A DNA stretch of 64,000 bases from Galeopsis tetrahit (lineage: Eukaryota > Streptophyta > Magnoliopsida > Lamiales > Lamiaceae). The notes under the pieces were generated by a model. That model searched no databases. It worked only from the letters and a program-made list of their open reading frames with translations, and was not told where the DNA came from. The DNA is taken from contig OY776128.1 of the NCBI GenBank assembly GCA_963675135.1, positions 73,538,670 to 73,602,669 on the forward strand, given 5' to 3'. Both the position numbers and the translations under genes were made by a program. Below are positions 11,097 through 21,360 of the stretch, piece by piece; within the stretch, counting starts at the first letter, position 1; each line of letters begins with the position of its first letter.

Positions 11097-11462
11097 CTAC
11101 AATTCCAGAAACAAAACAAAAAAATAAAAATACAGGAAGAAGAATGATAAAGACCGATAATATTTCATAACTTCGTTCCCAATTCTTTTCGGATGATAAG
11201 AACTTGAGGCCTCCTTCGTTTCATCCTCTTTCAGATTTAATCCAATATTCAAATTTGAATCATCTTCACACGACTTCTCCTGAAAATACGTAGTGTATGC
11301 ATCGATAGCCTCGTTCTCACTCCGAAAAGATTTGTACATTGAACCTTTGAATCCAAGGACATGTGGAGCACATTCACTCCAACTATCATAAATCCCGACC
11401 CGTACGCCTTTGAAGACTACATAATATTTCTCAACCTTTTTTACGCTTGTGCTACTAAACAT
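11097..11462 (-). CDS. RNase H1 N-terminal (viroplasmin-like) domain protein
   Basis: Predicted 121-residue protein whose residues 11-60 (KYYVVFKGVRVGIYDSW, CAPHVLGFKGSMYKSF, ENEAIDAYTTYF) match the RNase H1 N-terminal / caulimovirus viroplasmin domain family. That domain binds RNA-DNA hybrids and double-stranded RNA in RNase H1. No RNase H catalytic domain follows; instead there is a Ser/Asp-rich linker and a hydrophobic end that may be read-through. It lies 342 bp inside the right end of the MULE and reads leftward. Stand-alone copies of this domain are common in plant genomes, often in repeats. The binding role is family knowledge; its role here is unknown. The true C terminus may differ through splicing. 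Confidence 0.68.
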   Translation of the reverse strand: MFSSTSVKKVEKYYVVFKGVRVGIYDSWSECAPHVLGFKGSMYKSFRSENEAIDAYTTYFQEKSCEDDSNLNIGLNLKEDETKEASSSYHPKRIGNEVMKYYRSLSFFFLYFYFFVLFLEL

Positions 11463-11804
11463 TATGGTAGAATTTTTATTTTTTTTTCAATGTAGAAGAT
11501 GAAGCTCTGTTAGAAGAAAGAATAAGAAAGAGGGGAAGAAGAAGAGAGAGAGGAAGAAGAAAGAGAGGAAGAAACGGTAACAAAGGGAGAGAGAGAAAAT
11601 GGTTTTATTGTGTAATTATTACCTGCCTTGAAGAAAAAAGAAGAGAGAGAAAAGGGTGTCAGAATTTAATATTTTATTCAAAAATAATAGTTAAACAATA
11701 TATTGGAATCAAGGGTATATTAAACATTCTAGCGCAACTTAAACCAAAAATAGACGAAAATGCCCCTGTCTGAACATACAGATTCTGTATGTTTAGCATC
11801 ACCC

Positions 11805-12417
11805 TCTATCTTAAGTCTGATTACATATTTATGTTGAAGTAATCTTCTACTCTATTAAACTAGAAATTAAGATGATCTAATCTATTGTAGAACCTTCTTT
11901 TTGTTTTTCCTTAGATTGTAGGGTGCATATGCATGAGTTGGAACCCAGAATGATCGATTATACATATAGCGACCTTAGCACATGGTGGGTGATCAATAAA
12001 TGAAACCACCATTTTAGAAACACGACTTATAATTACACATTGCCCACTTACATTTGTGGTCAATTTTAATTATCAAAAGTGTAGGCCCCCCTTGCATTAC
12101 ATTTTGTCATCTGCCTGTTTAAATATTTTCTCACCTTAGTTACACCCTATAATCTTATATAGATACCTCCATTTATTTTATTTTTTCCAGAATGCATATC
12201 TAGTGTTAATTCTCCTACCCTCAGGAAAAAATTAATATAATTATAATAAGATTAATATTATAAGGTAGTTTAAAACTTGTATAATCAACCTGTCTATACT
12301 TTTGAAACCAAAGTAATTGTCAGTTAGGGCAAGTGAGGATTATGTTAATTACTAAGCTTGGAAATCATATGAAGCACAAAAATAATTTTTAGAAAAAATA
12401 TACAGTTATAATGTAAT

Positions 12418-12457
<40 letters not shown>

Positions 12458-12489
12458 GTGAGGTATTCATTTTCACAAATGATGTTGAC
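11805..12489. other. Spacer between the MULE and the CACTA element
   Basis: No gene is visible. It holds an (AT)n run at 12421-12453, just before the CACTA element. Confidence 0.7.
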
Positions 12490-12504
12490 CACTACAAAAA
12501 AGAG

Positions 12505-12975
12505 GTGTTTTACCGACGGTTATGCCGACGGATATTCAGTCGGTATTGGCTCTTACCGACGGAATTACCGACGGATTTTATCCGTCGTCAATGAATTGGT
12601 CGGTAGTGGTTACCGACGGAAAATATGCATCCGTCGGTATATGCCGACGGATTCCCGACGGATGCAAACCAACCCGTTTTCAAACCGGGTCGCCTATACC
12701 GACGGATTCAATTCCGTTGGCAGTCAAGCCAACCCGTTTTCAAACCAAGTTTTCAAACCGGGTCGCCTGTACCGACGGATCCCAAATCAATTTTTCGTCG
12801 GTAGATCCATCGGTATATTTTGGACTTAAATTTTATTATTTTAATTTACCGACGGAATTCCCGTCGGTAAGTATTAAATTTTTTTAAAAAAAATGATATT
12901 CCGTCGGCTCGCCCGTCGGTATTACCGACGCTAAACCGACGGAATAGTCCGTCGGTAAGTACCAAAAATTTTTTA
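12505..12975. repeat. Left subterminal CCGACGG motif array
   Basis: More than a dozen copies of TACCGACGG or its reverse complement lie in both orientations, some in face-to-face pairs. In En/Spm such subterminal motifs are the binding sites of the TNPA protein. Confidence 0.85.
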
Positions 12976-14060
12976 AAAAAAATTATTTGCGATCGGGATC
13001 CGACCCGATCAAAATTGCTTAAATAATTCAATACACGATCAAAATTGCTTAAATAATTCAATACACAAATCTACATTACATCCAACAGAATAAACAAAAT
13101 CGTCGTCCTTTGCTTGAGCAAACAACAAAAACTTGATGATGTAGACTAGAGTGCTAAGGCATCGAATGGTGTTCCGGAATTGGCAGAGGATCGATCAAGT
13201 AAGAAGCAAATAGAATTTTGCTGCTAATTATGACAACTATACCCCTCACTAGAATGCTTGAAAAAGCTCTGTGAAATATTAAAACAACGTAGTAAACATT
13301 AACAAAAACTTATATGAGAAATAATTTAACAAGAATGTGAGTATATTAATACGTACCGTGGAGTATATTAAATTGTCCTTCGCTGACTCGACTGCATCCC
13401 TGCCATTTCAAAATCAATTCCAAAGAATCAAGATTCAATTGTCATTTTATATATTTAAACATAAATTAAATTATCATAAAAATTGAACATACCTCAACAG
13501 AGATCAAGTAACTTCATTAGGCTCGCATAGTTTCGGTCATGCTGGTAGTTCAAAGATAAGAGATTTAGAGTACAATAAATAAATCAATAATTCAAAGAAA
13601 ATTGATATTTAAACATATCTCCATGAATACGTGAGAATGCCAAAAAAATCACTGAGTTGCACATTTTACAAGTATTTCTCTATATTAATTTGTGCTAACC
13701 TATACTAAATCATATTCAATAAATTAAAACATATACATAGACTGTACGTGTATCATATGTGATACAAATATTAGAAAAGCATATATACCATAAAATTAGA
13801 GGCAAACAAGTTGTAGGGCCGAAGGCACGTGAAAAACTTTTAGAATTATAATTAATTTTCAATTCGTATTTTCATACCTTATCTATGTGATTCTCACTGC
13901 ATCTTATTAAATACTCAAAATTAACACATATCTCCATTTTCCTCAAATTATATAATAGTATTAAACATTTTTTTTGCTCAAACCACATGATTCTTTGGTA
14001 GTTATTCAAACCACATGATTCTTTTGGTAAGGTAAATGAATTTTCAGAAACCAAATACAC
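12976..14060. other. CACTA left interior, no gene seen
   Basis: AT-rich sequence. The only structures are GATCAAAATTGCTTAAATAA, directly repeated near 13004 and 13038, and CAAACCACATGATTCTTTGG, repeated near 13978 and 14005. Coding sequence expected in an autonomous element is absent. Confidence 0.6.
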
Positions 14061-14560
14061 TTGACCTCTCTCACTTTAGACTCATACACATCAATTCAAA
14101 CCAAATTTAACAAACAAAAAAAAAAAACGTACCTTTCAAACGAAGACGGCGACGGCAGAGGAGGCGGTGGGCGACGGCAGAGGAGGCGGTGGGCGACGGC
14201 TTTCTTGGAGAGAGGATGGGCGACGACTGCAGGTAGGGAGGATGGACGGCGACCGCGACCACGGCAAGGAGGCTTTATATTCGGAAAGGAGGTGGAGTGG
14301 GGGAGAGGGAGAGGGAGAGACATAGAGAGATTGAGGGAAAATACGCGTGAAATGAGAGAAAGTTACATTTATAATCGGAAATGGCGACGGATATTTCGGT
14401 CGGCTTTGGCTCGTTGCCGTTAGCGACTGAAATGGCGACGGATATTTCGGTCGGCTTTGGCTCGTTGCCGTTAGCGACGGATATTTCGGTCGGCTTTGGC
14501 TCGTTGCCGTCAGCGACGGATATGTTCCGTCGCCATTGGATTTTTATAACCAAATGATAA
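14061..14560 (-). promoter_or_regulatory. Relic promoter of a second CACTA subfamily
   Basis: Read on the minus strand, this stretch has the layout of a CACTA 5' end: a GGCGACGGA-type motif array (14379-14535, units of about 50 and 38 bp), a TATAAATG box (about 14369), a C/T-rich leader, and a splice donor (GAAAG followed by GTACGTT, near 14130). Its motif, with GGCGACGG and TTTCGGTCGG, differs from the TACCGACGG motif of the outer element. No CACTAC end lies beside it. It may be a captured or fused fragment of a related element. Confidence 0.5.
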
Positions 14561-14687
14561 ATAATTAAATTATAAGTTAATTAATAAAATAACCAAATGA
14601 TAAATAATTAAATTATAAGTTATAACCAAATGATAAATAATGAAATCTTATAAATTGTACAAAATAAAATAGCTAGGTTACATTAAT

Positions 14688-16528
14688 TTAATATTCATCT
14701 TCATCTTCGTCTTCATTTTCATTATTTGCCACATCTTCCTCTTCCTCCTCATCTTCTTCATCCTCATCTTCTTCATCCTCCCCCTCGTCATGTTCATCCT
14801 CCTCCTCATGTCCACTATCGTTTTCAATAACAATCAATTGTGGATTTGCAGCCGTCAAGTTTACCGAAAGAATAAAATCTCCCGCAAACACTTCAGTTTG
14901 ATTCTCTATTTGTTCCATTTGAAACGGAGGTTCATCTTCATCGTTGTTTTCCTTTTGGGGGACCTCCACCATTGACCTTGCCTTCACTTTGCAAACAGCG
15001 TGCCATTCTGATCTATTACGTTTTCCAGCTCCTGGATACGTGCAGTAGTAGACTTGAGATACCTGAGAGGCAAATACAAACGGATCATCCCCGCTATACT
15101 TCCTTTTCGAATTAACATCCACAAGCTTGTACTCCGGATGAATTTTGGTTCCTAAAGGGGATGTGTCAAACCAATGGCACTTGAACAACATTACGGTTTT
15201 CACTGGATATCCCGGATATTCAATTTCAACGACTTCGTGCAACACCCCAAAGTAATCACTTGCATCTGCATTGTAATTCGCACCCCTAAGACAAACACCA
15301 CTGTTGTTAGTCGTTCTTGTTGATGCATACTCTGATGTATGAAACCTGTAGCCTTTCACAATATAGCCGTTGTAAGTCCTCACACGCCGTAGTGGTCCTT
15401 GGCTGAGATCCTGTAAGAACCGGCTATGAAAATCGTGCGATTGTCCCTATACGTACAGTTAAAATTAACATTAATCAAAACAATTATTTGTTCACAAGCA
15501 AATCCTGGAAACACGTTATCAAGGTGTTTCCAGGCTTCAGAGTCGGACGGATGTCTCATATCCCCAGCCTCAGTATCTTCAGAATTTCTTGCATGCCACG
15601 TCATGTGTTGAGCTGTAGCACTAGATTGAAACAATCTCATTAAACGAGGAATGATAGGAAGATAATACTTCCTCTTATGTGGCACTTTCTTTTTTGTCTT
15701 GCTCGATTGACCACCTGGTCCCTTCCGTCGTGGCTCTTTGTACCGGGGATGGCCACACATTCTACACATAAGAAGATCGCTATCGTCATCACCCCAGTAT
15801 AACATGCAACCATTCACACAACAATCAATCTTCTCAACCGGCAAACCCATATTCTTCATCAGTTGTTTGCTCTGATGAAACGTCGTAGGTACTTTATTAT
15901 CGACAGGACAAATCTCACTGCATAATTGTGTCATTTGCTCATATGCTCTGTTAGATAGCTTGTTCTCCGTCTTGATAGCCATAAGTCGAGCATTAAATGA
16001 CAACTGAGAATGAGAATCACACCCTGGGTACAAATCTTGATCGACTAATTTGAGCATCTCATAAAACTGAAATGCTTCATCTGTTGGTTCCTCCTCTATA
16101 TTTGACATACCGGCTTCCATCACCATTGTTTGATACATATCGGGTTCTTCCACCCCAAACTCTTGATCGTTACTGGTGCCGACATGCTCAACGTGTACTG
16201 GTTGTTCATAAATTGCAGTAGTGTAATAGTACAAGACTTGATCAAAATTATAAGGCCACCGTTGTTCGCTATGACTTGTCCAATTATAGTAATTATCAAC
16301 GAACCCATTCATAACAACGTGGCATAAGACTTCATCAATGCTTTTAAATGATCTATTCTTACATTTCTTAGCATTACACGGACACCTAATACAATCCTCA
16401 GACATTTAATGTGGGTGTAGCTTTGCAAATTCAACAAATGACACGAGTTTATCATAAAATTCAACATTCACATTTCCTAAAACGAGCCTAGGAGTACAAT
16501 ACATCCACCGACAATCCGGCAAATCCAT
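14688..16528 (-). pseudogene. TNP2-like CACTA transposase, core deleted
   Basis: In intact elements TNP2/TNPD is the DDE-type CACTA transposase. Here the frame opens MDLPDCRWMY at 16528, runs 40 codons, then hits TAA at 16406-16408, just before MSEDCIRCPC. Those two halves form the transposase-associated domain. It continues through the Transposase_21 N-terminal part (SEICPVDNKVPTTFHQSK, GLPVEKIDCCVNGCMLYW, CRMCGHPRYK, RLMRLFQSSATAQHMTWH) to EAWKHLDNVFPGFACE. The catalytic core and DUF4218 are then missing, and sequence resumes in another frame near 15446 at SHDFHSRFLQ, giving a DUF4216 region (GPLRRVRTYNGYIVKGYRFH) and a long Glu/Asp tail ending at 14688. The lesions are a stop, an internal deletion and a frame change. 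Confidence 0.85.
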
Positions 16529-16779
16529 CTGTTAAACAATTTGACCAAATTAAAATTACACACTAAAAATTAAACACTAAAAGTAAAAACTATGTAGTAA
16601 AATTACACACTAAAAAATTAAACACCAAATTAAAATTACACACTGAAAATTAAACTATGTACACTTAATTAATAGAAAAACATACCTTAAATTTTCGCTC
16701 CAATCCAAATTTTTCCCTTAATTTTTTGCTCCACTCCAAAAATTTCGTGTGTTTTGAGGTTCTGGATCATTTTTCAATA

Positions 16780-17010
16780 CTACATGCCGACGGAAATGTC
16801 AGTCCGTCGGTATATCGCGCGCCTAAATTCCGTCGGTATTGACAATACCGACGGATAATTTCAGTCGGTACCAACGATTTCAAATGCATGTCAAATCAGT
16901 CAGATTCCGTTGAACAAATTTCAGTCGGTATTTACATTGCCGACGGAAATTATCCGTCGGCATTGAGCATGTGTCTATACCGACGGAATACCTTTCCGTC
17001 GGTAAAAGAC
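16780..17010. repeat. Internal CCGACGG array between divergent genes
   Basis: About ten CCGACGG/CCGTCGG or one-base variants lie between the TNP2-like gene (minus, start 16528) and the GRF gene (plus, start 17112). The same motif crowds the element's ends. Sitting between two divergent genes, it may act as a shared regulatory region for the element's DNA-binding protein. Confidence 0.75.
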
Positions 17011-17013
17011 GCG

Positions 17014-17020
17014 TATAAAA
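17014..17020 (+). promoter_or_regulatory. TATA box of the GRF gene
   Basis: TATAAAA preceded by GACGCG lies 92 bp before the ATG at 17112 and just after the internal motif array. Confidence 0.5.
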
Positions 17021-17111
17021 AAAAAAAAAATTACAGAAGAAAAATATATACACACTCAAAACAACCTACTTCTTAACAAACATCAAAAAACAAAAAAAAA
17101 TACAGAAACTC

Positions 17112-17552
17112 ATGTCTTCATCTTCCACATTCATGAAAATTGTGGTATGCCATTGTGGAAAAGAAGCTCGTGTGTGCATTTCGAAGCAAGAAAAAAGCAG
17201 AGGTAGACTATTTTATACTTGCCCAGATTCACTAAGTGGTCTTGGATGCTCCTTTTTTGTTTGGGCCGATGAACACGAAATCCACGGACAAGGAACGTGT
17301 TCACACGGAATGTTTCCGGGCATGGTGAGGAGAATTGACTCACTTTTGCTTGAAAATCAAGAGCTCAACAACAAGCTGAATAATGCAAAAGTAGTTGGTG
17401 AAATCTATAAGGATTCATCTGATCACCTAACATCAGAAGTAGAATTTCAAGCTGGACAAGTTCAAGAGCTAAAGAAGCAGAGTAACTTTCTTATCATGGC
17501 CATAATATTATGTGTTCTACCCTATATGTTCAAATTTATAGGCTGGATGTAA
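17112..17552 (+). CDS. GRF-type zinc finger protein in the CACTA element
   Basis: Protein of 146 residues in one exon. Residues 12-56 match the GRF zinc finger: CHCGKEARV, a basic stretch, RGRLFYTCPD, then GCSFFVWADE. GRF fingers bind single-stranded or structured nucleic acid in several DNA-repair proteins. A coiled coil follows (LLLENQELNNKLNNA through VQELKKQ, about 77-122), and the C terminus is hydrophobic (FLIMAIILCVLPYMFKFIGW), resembling a tail anchor. Short GRF-coiled-coil-TM proteins of this kind are frequent in plant genomes and often sit inside repeats. It is transcribed opposite to the two transposase-type genes. Whether it helps transposition is unknown. Confidence 0.78.
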   Translation: MSSSSTFMKIVVCHCGKEARVCISKQEKSRGRLFYTCPDSLSGLGCSFFVWADEHEIHGQGTCSHGMFPGMVRRIDSLLLENQELNNKLNNAKVVGEIYKDSSDHLTSEVEFQAGQVQELKKQSNFLIMAIILCVLPYMFKFIGWM

Positions 17553-18024
17553 TCATAAGTTTATGTCTCTAATATGTATTGCTAAATTTATGCCTCTAAT
17601 ATGTATTGCTAAGTTTATGTAATGCTAAGTGTATGCATGTAATGTAACCACAACAACAGCCTTTCTTCAAGGCAATTTTCAATGAAAATGTTGTTTATCT
17701 ATCACATAGAGTCTCCCATCACATGCACATTCACATAAACACAAACATGAAAAAATAGAGTACATTCAAACATAAATGAAGATCCAATACAGATCACATC
17801 CAAAATCACACATAAAACATAACTAAAATTAATATACACATTCTTAACACATAAAACACACATAACTAAAATTAAACAACTAATACTTAAACATAAAAGT
17901 AAATAGTTCAACAATAATGCAGATAAAAATAAATAGTTCTACAAGACATAAAAGTAAATAGTTCTACGAGACATAAAAATAAAATTGTTCAACAGAAATA
18001 AAAAATAAAATTGTTCAAAGACAC
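17553..18024. other. Non-coding spacer inside the CACTA element
   Basis: This AT-rich spacer separates the ends of the GRF and Transposase_24 genes. Repeated ATAAAAGTAAATAGTTC motifs occur around 17895-17990. I see no gene. Confidence 0.65.
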
Positions 18025-19680
18025 TCATGGACCAAAGGTCCACAAATCATCAATATTAGGGTCGCCAACGAACTGCTGACCCAGATCGACGATGTCATCA
18101 TCCTGCTGCATGGTCGGGACATAGTCTGAGGAGGCTGGGGGGGCTGAGGAGGCTGGGGGGGCACCTGGGGGAACATACGCCGTCGGTAGAGGAGCTTGCA
18201 TGGTTCTCTGATAAACCTCCTCGATCCTCTCGTCCGACCACCCCATCTCTCGACCCATATTCACATGCATCACATGCATGAAATGGTTGAATTGTGCCAT
18301 CGTCACATCAGGAGTTGGGGTGGAAGATACGGAACCCTGCGATGCCGTCTGGGACGGACCTGCGTCGGACCTGACATCAGCGCTCATACGACCAAGGCCC
18401 AGAACTCGTCCGCGGGTGGTGGGGGCAACTTCCAAATAAGCCAGGTCCACCTCCTCGACTGTAGGGGCACTGCTGGTTCCGGCTTGAGTAGGGTCGACTT
18501 GAGTTCCGATCTCGACCATCCTCCGGTTCATCTCCAACTACATAATTAATAATTTTAAATTAATAGAATAAATTATAAAAAATGTATTTAATTAAACAAT
18601 TTTATTACTTACGTGGAGGTTAGTTGTGCGCCCGTATGTGGATTGCTGTGTATCAGCATTAAACGGATGAGCAATGCTCATCCGGTCCAAGTGAGTGGGT
18701 ACACGCCCCGTATCCCGTTCCTAATAATTAAATTTATGTATTATATATATTAAATATATAATTAAATTTATTGAAATTAATTAAAAAATTAATAAACACT
18801 TACAATGACCATCGACTGCTCAAGGATGGATCGGGCTCCAGTCCGATGCCTGGACATCCCACCCCCAACGTCGGATCTCCGGTTTGCCTTAGCAATCTCA
18901 CACTTCCTGATGTACGCAGGATCCAGCCACTCCCTCGTCAATGAATCCCACAACACAACATCATTATCATCCTTACCCAAGCTCTGCGTCGTCCCATCGC
19001 TCCGCCATGCCATTCTCCATTCGTACATTAAATCCTTATACCGCTCTTGCGCCGATTTACAGAAATACTTGAACATAGCCTGGTCTGAGTACATATTCCG
19101 ATCCCAAGTGGTTTGTTTCTGCACATATAATAAATTGTTTATTATTGAACAAATTAACAAACATTAATTAAATAATTAAGTAATTAATTACTACCTGAAA
19201 TTCCTCGAAGTACGCCAACTTTTTTTGTTTTGGGACCTTCGACCAGGTAATTGCACCCGCAGAGATCGGTAAAGAGCCAAAAGCAATCGTGCATGCCCTG
19301 GAGACCTCGTTACCAGGTAACAATCTGTGACATTAATTAACAAACAAAACACATTATAAATTAAAACGAGTGCGAAATTAATTAATTATTAAACAATAAA
19401 AGTATTTAATTACTTACACTCCTCCATCTGTAGCCCAAATGCGCTCCCGGCCATCCCGAGCAGGAACAACAGGATGATCCCGGACAGACGAATGAGACGA
19501 CGGCTGATCAGGCGACGGGTGTGGAATGGGTGGCGGAGGCGACGATAATGGTGTTTGTGGCAGTGTAGGCGCCGGCGCCTCGGGTCTAAGTTTCGATCGA
19601 CTCTTCCTCGATCGGCTACGTGACCCGGAGGCCTCGTGAGATCCCGAGCCACCAGAGGCACCAGCACCATTTCCAGTCAT
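18025..19680 (-). CDS. Transposase_24 (Ptta/En/Spm family) protein, intact
   Basis: Predicted DNA-binding partner protein of a CACTA element (TNPA-like role). Five exons join without a break: 19680-19418, 19324-19195, 19118-18804, 18720-18613 and 18537-18025, giving 442 residues. All introns are GT-AG, most with GTAAGT donors. The N terminus is Ser/Pro/Arg-rich. Exons 2-4 carry the family core: ITWSKVPKQKKLAYFEEF, SAQERYKDLMYEWRMAW, the W-rich VLWDSLTREWLDP, and the NRRSDVGGGMSRHRTGARS motif. Exon 5 is Ser/Ala/Pro-rich with an acidic end. In this family the protein binds the subterminal repeats; the CCGACGG arrays are the obvious target, by inference. The complete frame suggests recent activity. 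Confidence 0.85.
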
Positions 19681-20965
19681 CTATTTAATTTAAACATTTA
19701 AATTAATAAATTATATATATAATACTAATTAATTAATAATAAATTTCTTAATTTAATAAAAAACAATAATCTAATAAATTAAAATTTAATCCCTAAATAA
19801 TAACCTATTTTAATCAATAATAACCTATTTTAATAAATAATTTTTTATTCAATCAACAATAACTTATTTTAATAAATAATTTCCTATTTTATTCAACAAT
19901 AACTAATTTCCTATTTTATTCAACAATAACTAATTTATTCAATAATTTCCAATTTTAATTAACAATTTTCTATTTTAATTAACAATCTATAACCTAATAA
20001 ATTTAGTAACAATTTTTTCTAACTTTAAAATAGCAATTTCCTAATATAATTAACAAAACCCCTAATTTAATCAATAATTTCATAATTAGTAAATCAACAA
20101 TATTAATCAATAATTTTTTATTCAATAACCTATTTTAATAAATAATTTTTTACTCAATCAACAATACCTAATTTAATCAATAATAACCTATTTTAATAAA
20201 TAATTTCCTATTTTATTCAACAATAACTAATTTCCTATTTTATTCAACAATAACTAATTTATTCAATAATTTCCAATTTTAATTAACAATCTATAACCTA
20301 ATAAATTTAGTAACAATTTTTTCTAACTTTAAAATAACAATTTCCTAATATAATTAACAAAGCCCCTAATTTAATCAATAATTTCATAATTAGTAAATCA
20401 ACAATATTAATCGAGCTAATTATAACTTACAATATCATAATTTAATTATGTAATTAACTCCACTCCAACGTATATGCAAATTAAACAATAATATCAACTA
20501 TATATATAACATCAATTATGCAAAACATGCAATATCGATCTTAACAAATCACATTAATTTATTATAAATAACTATATACATCAACTAGCTATATATAGGC
20601 AATTATTCACTTACAATATCAACTAATTAATTAGATATATCAACTACATACATTCAAAATAATTAACTATATACATCAACTACATACAATTTCATATGAA
20701 TCTATATAACAATTTAAATTAACACATGCAATTTAATTCATAATTATAGGCAATACAATATAACTTAAAAATTAATTACTAACAAATTAAGAAAGCATAC
20801 CGTATAGATTTTCTAATCGAGTTGAGAGAACACCTCGACAGAGCCTCTTCTTCGCGCAATAGAGGAGATAGAAATAGGGAGGAGGGATCGAGGAGGGAGG
20901 AGGCAGGGGGCTTTCTTTCTCTCGAAAGAGAAAGAAAGTAATCTGTTCTTCAGTTTATATACAAA
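19681..20965 (-). promoter_or_regulatory. Promoter and leader intron of the Transposase_24 gene
   Basis: Reading minus, TATATAAAC (about 20957-20965) is followed by a C/T-rich leader exon to about 20801, a donor (ACG followed by GTATGC) and a 1.1-kb AT-rich intron ending AAATAG just before the ATG at 19680. The intron contains a direct repeat of roughly 280 bp (about 19805-20100 and 20110-20405). A palindrome around CTCGAAAGAG lies at 20911-20938 in the leader. Confidence 0.6.
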
Positions 20966-20979
20966 AAAAATTGCCTTTA

Positions 20980-21360
20980 CCGACGGAAATTTCCGTCGGT
21001 AATGACCAGATTTAATTTTGGGAGTCGATAAAGAGGCGGTTAGTTAATGCGGGTCGGTTACCGACGGAAATTTTCGTCGGTAATGACCACATTTAATTTT
21101 GGGAGTCGATCAAGAGGCGGTTAGTTAATGCGGGTCGGTTACCGACGGAAATTTACAATACCGACTGAAAAATCCGTCGGCCGGTGACCCAAAAACGACA
21201 CCGTGTAGAGAGTTCTGAGTGTCCGTCGGCATTCCGTCAGGAAAGCCGACGGAAATTGAATTCCGTCGGCAGAGTCTTCTGACTTTGAATTCCGTCGGTA
21301 ATTCGTCGGTACAGCCGTCGGAAAGGTAATCCGTCGGTATACGTCCGTCGACAAAAACGA
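20980..21360. repeat. Right subterminal CCGACGG motif array
   Basis: More than ten CCGACGG/CCGTCGG motifs are present. A 78-bp unit starting TTACCGACGGAAATT is partly tandem (about 20978, 21058 and 21139). It mirrors the left array. Confidence 0.85.

Larger units (their letters stand above)
2390..11804. mobile_element. Large gene-carrying MULE (9.4 kb)
   Basis: The left end (TGGTAATGATCTCTATACAG, 2390-2409) and the reverse complement of the right end (GGGTGATGCTAAACATACAG) match at 22 of the first 29 bases, with the 15 bases ATACAGAATCTGTAT identical. The 9-mer TCTATCTTA flanks both ends exactly (2381-2389 and 11805-11813), the Mutator duplication length. Inside lie a FAR1-type transposase (plus), a B3-like gene (minus), a coiled-coil gene (plus), an acidic-tailed gene (plus) and an RNase H1 N-terminal domain gene (minus), plus tandem arrays. 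Only the transposase shows a disabling change. The alternative is a chance flank match with unrelated genes between, but the exact 9-mer directly next to matching ends makes that unlikely. Confidence 0.8.

Noticed and set aside
12458..12887. Open frames across the CACTA left end
   Set aside because: They are read-through of the CCGACGG repeats and overlap the element boundary.
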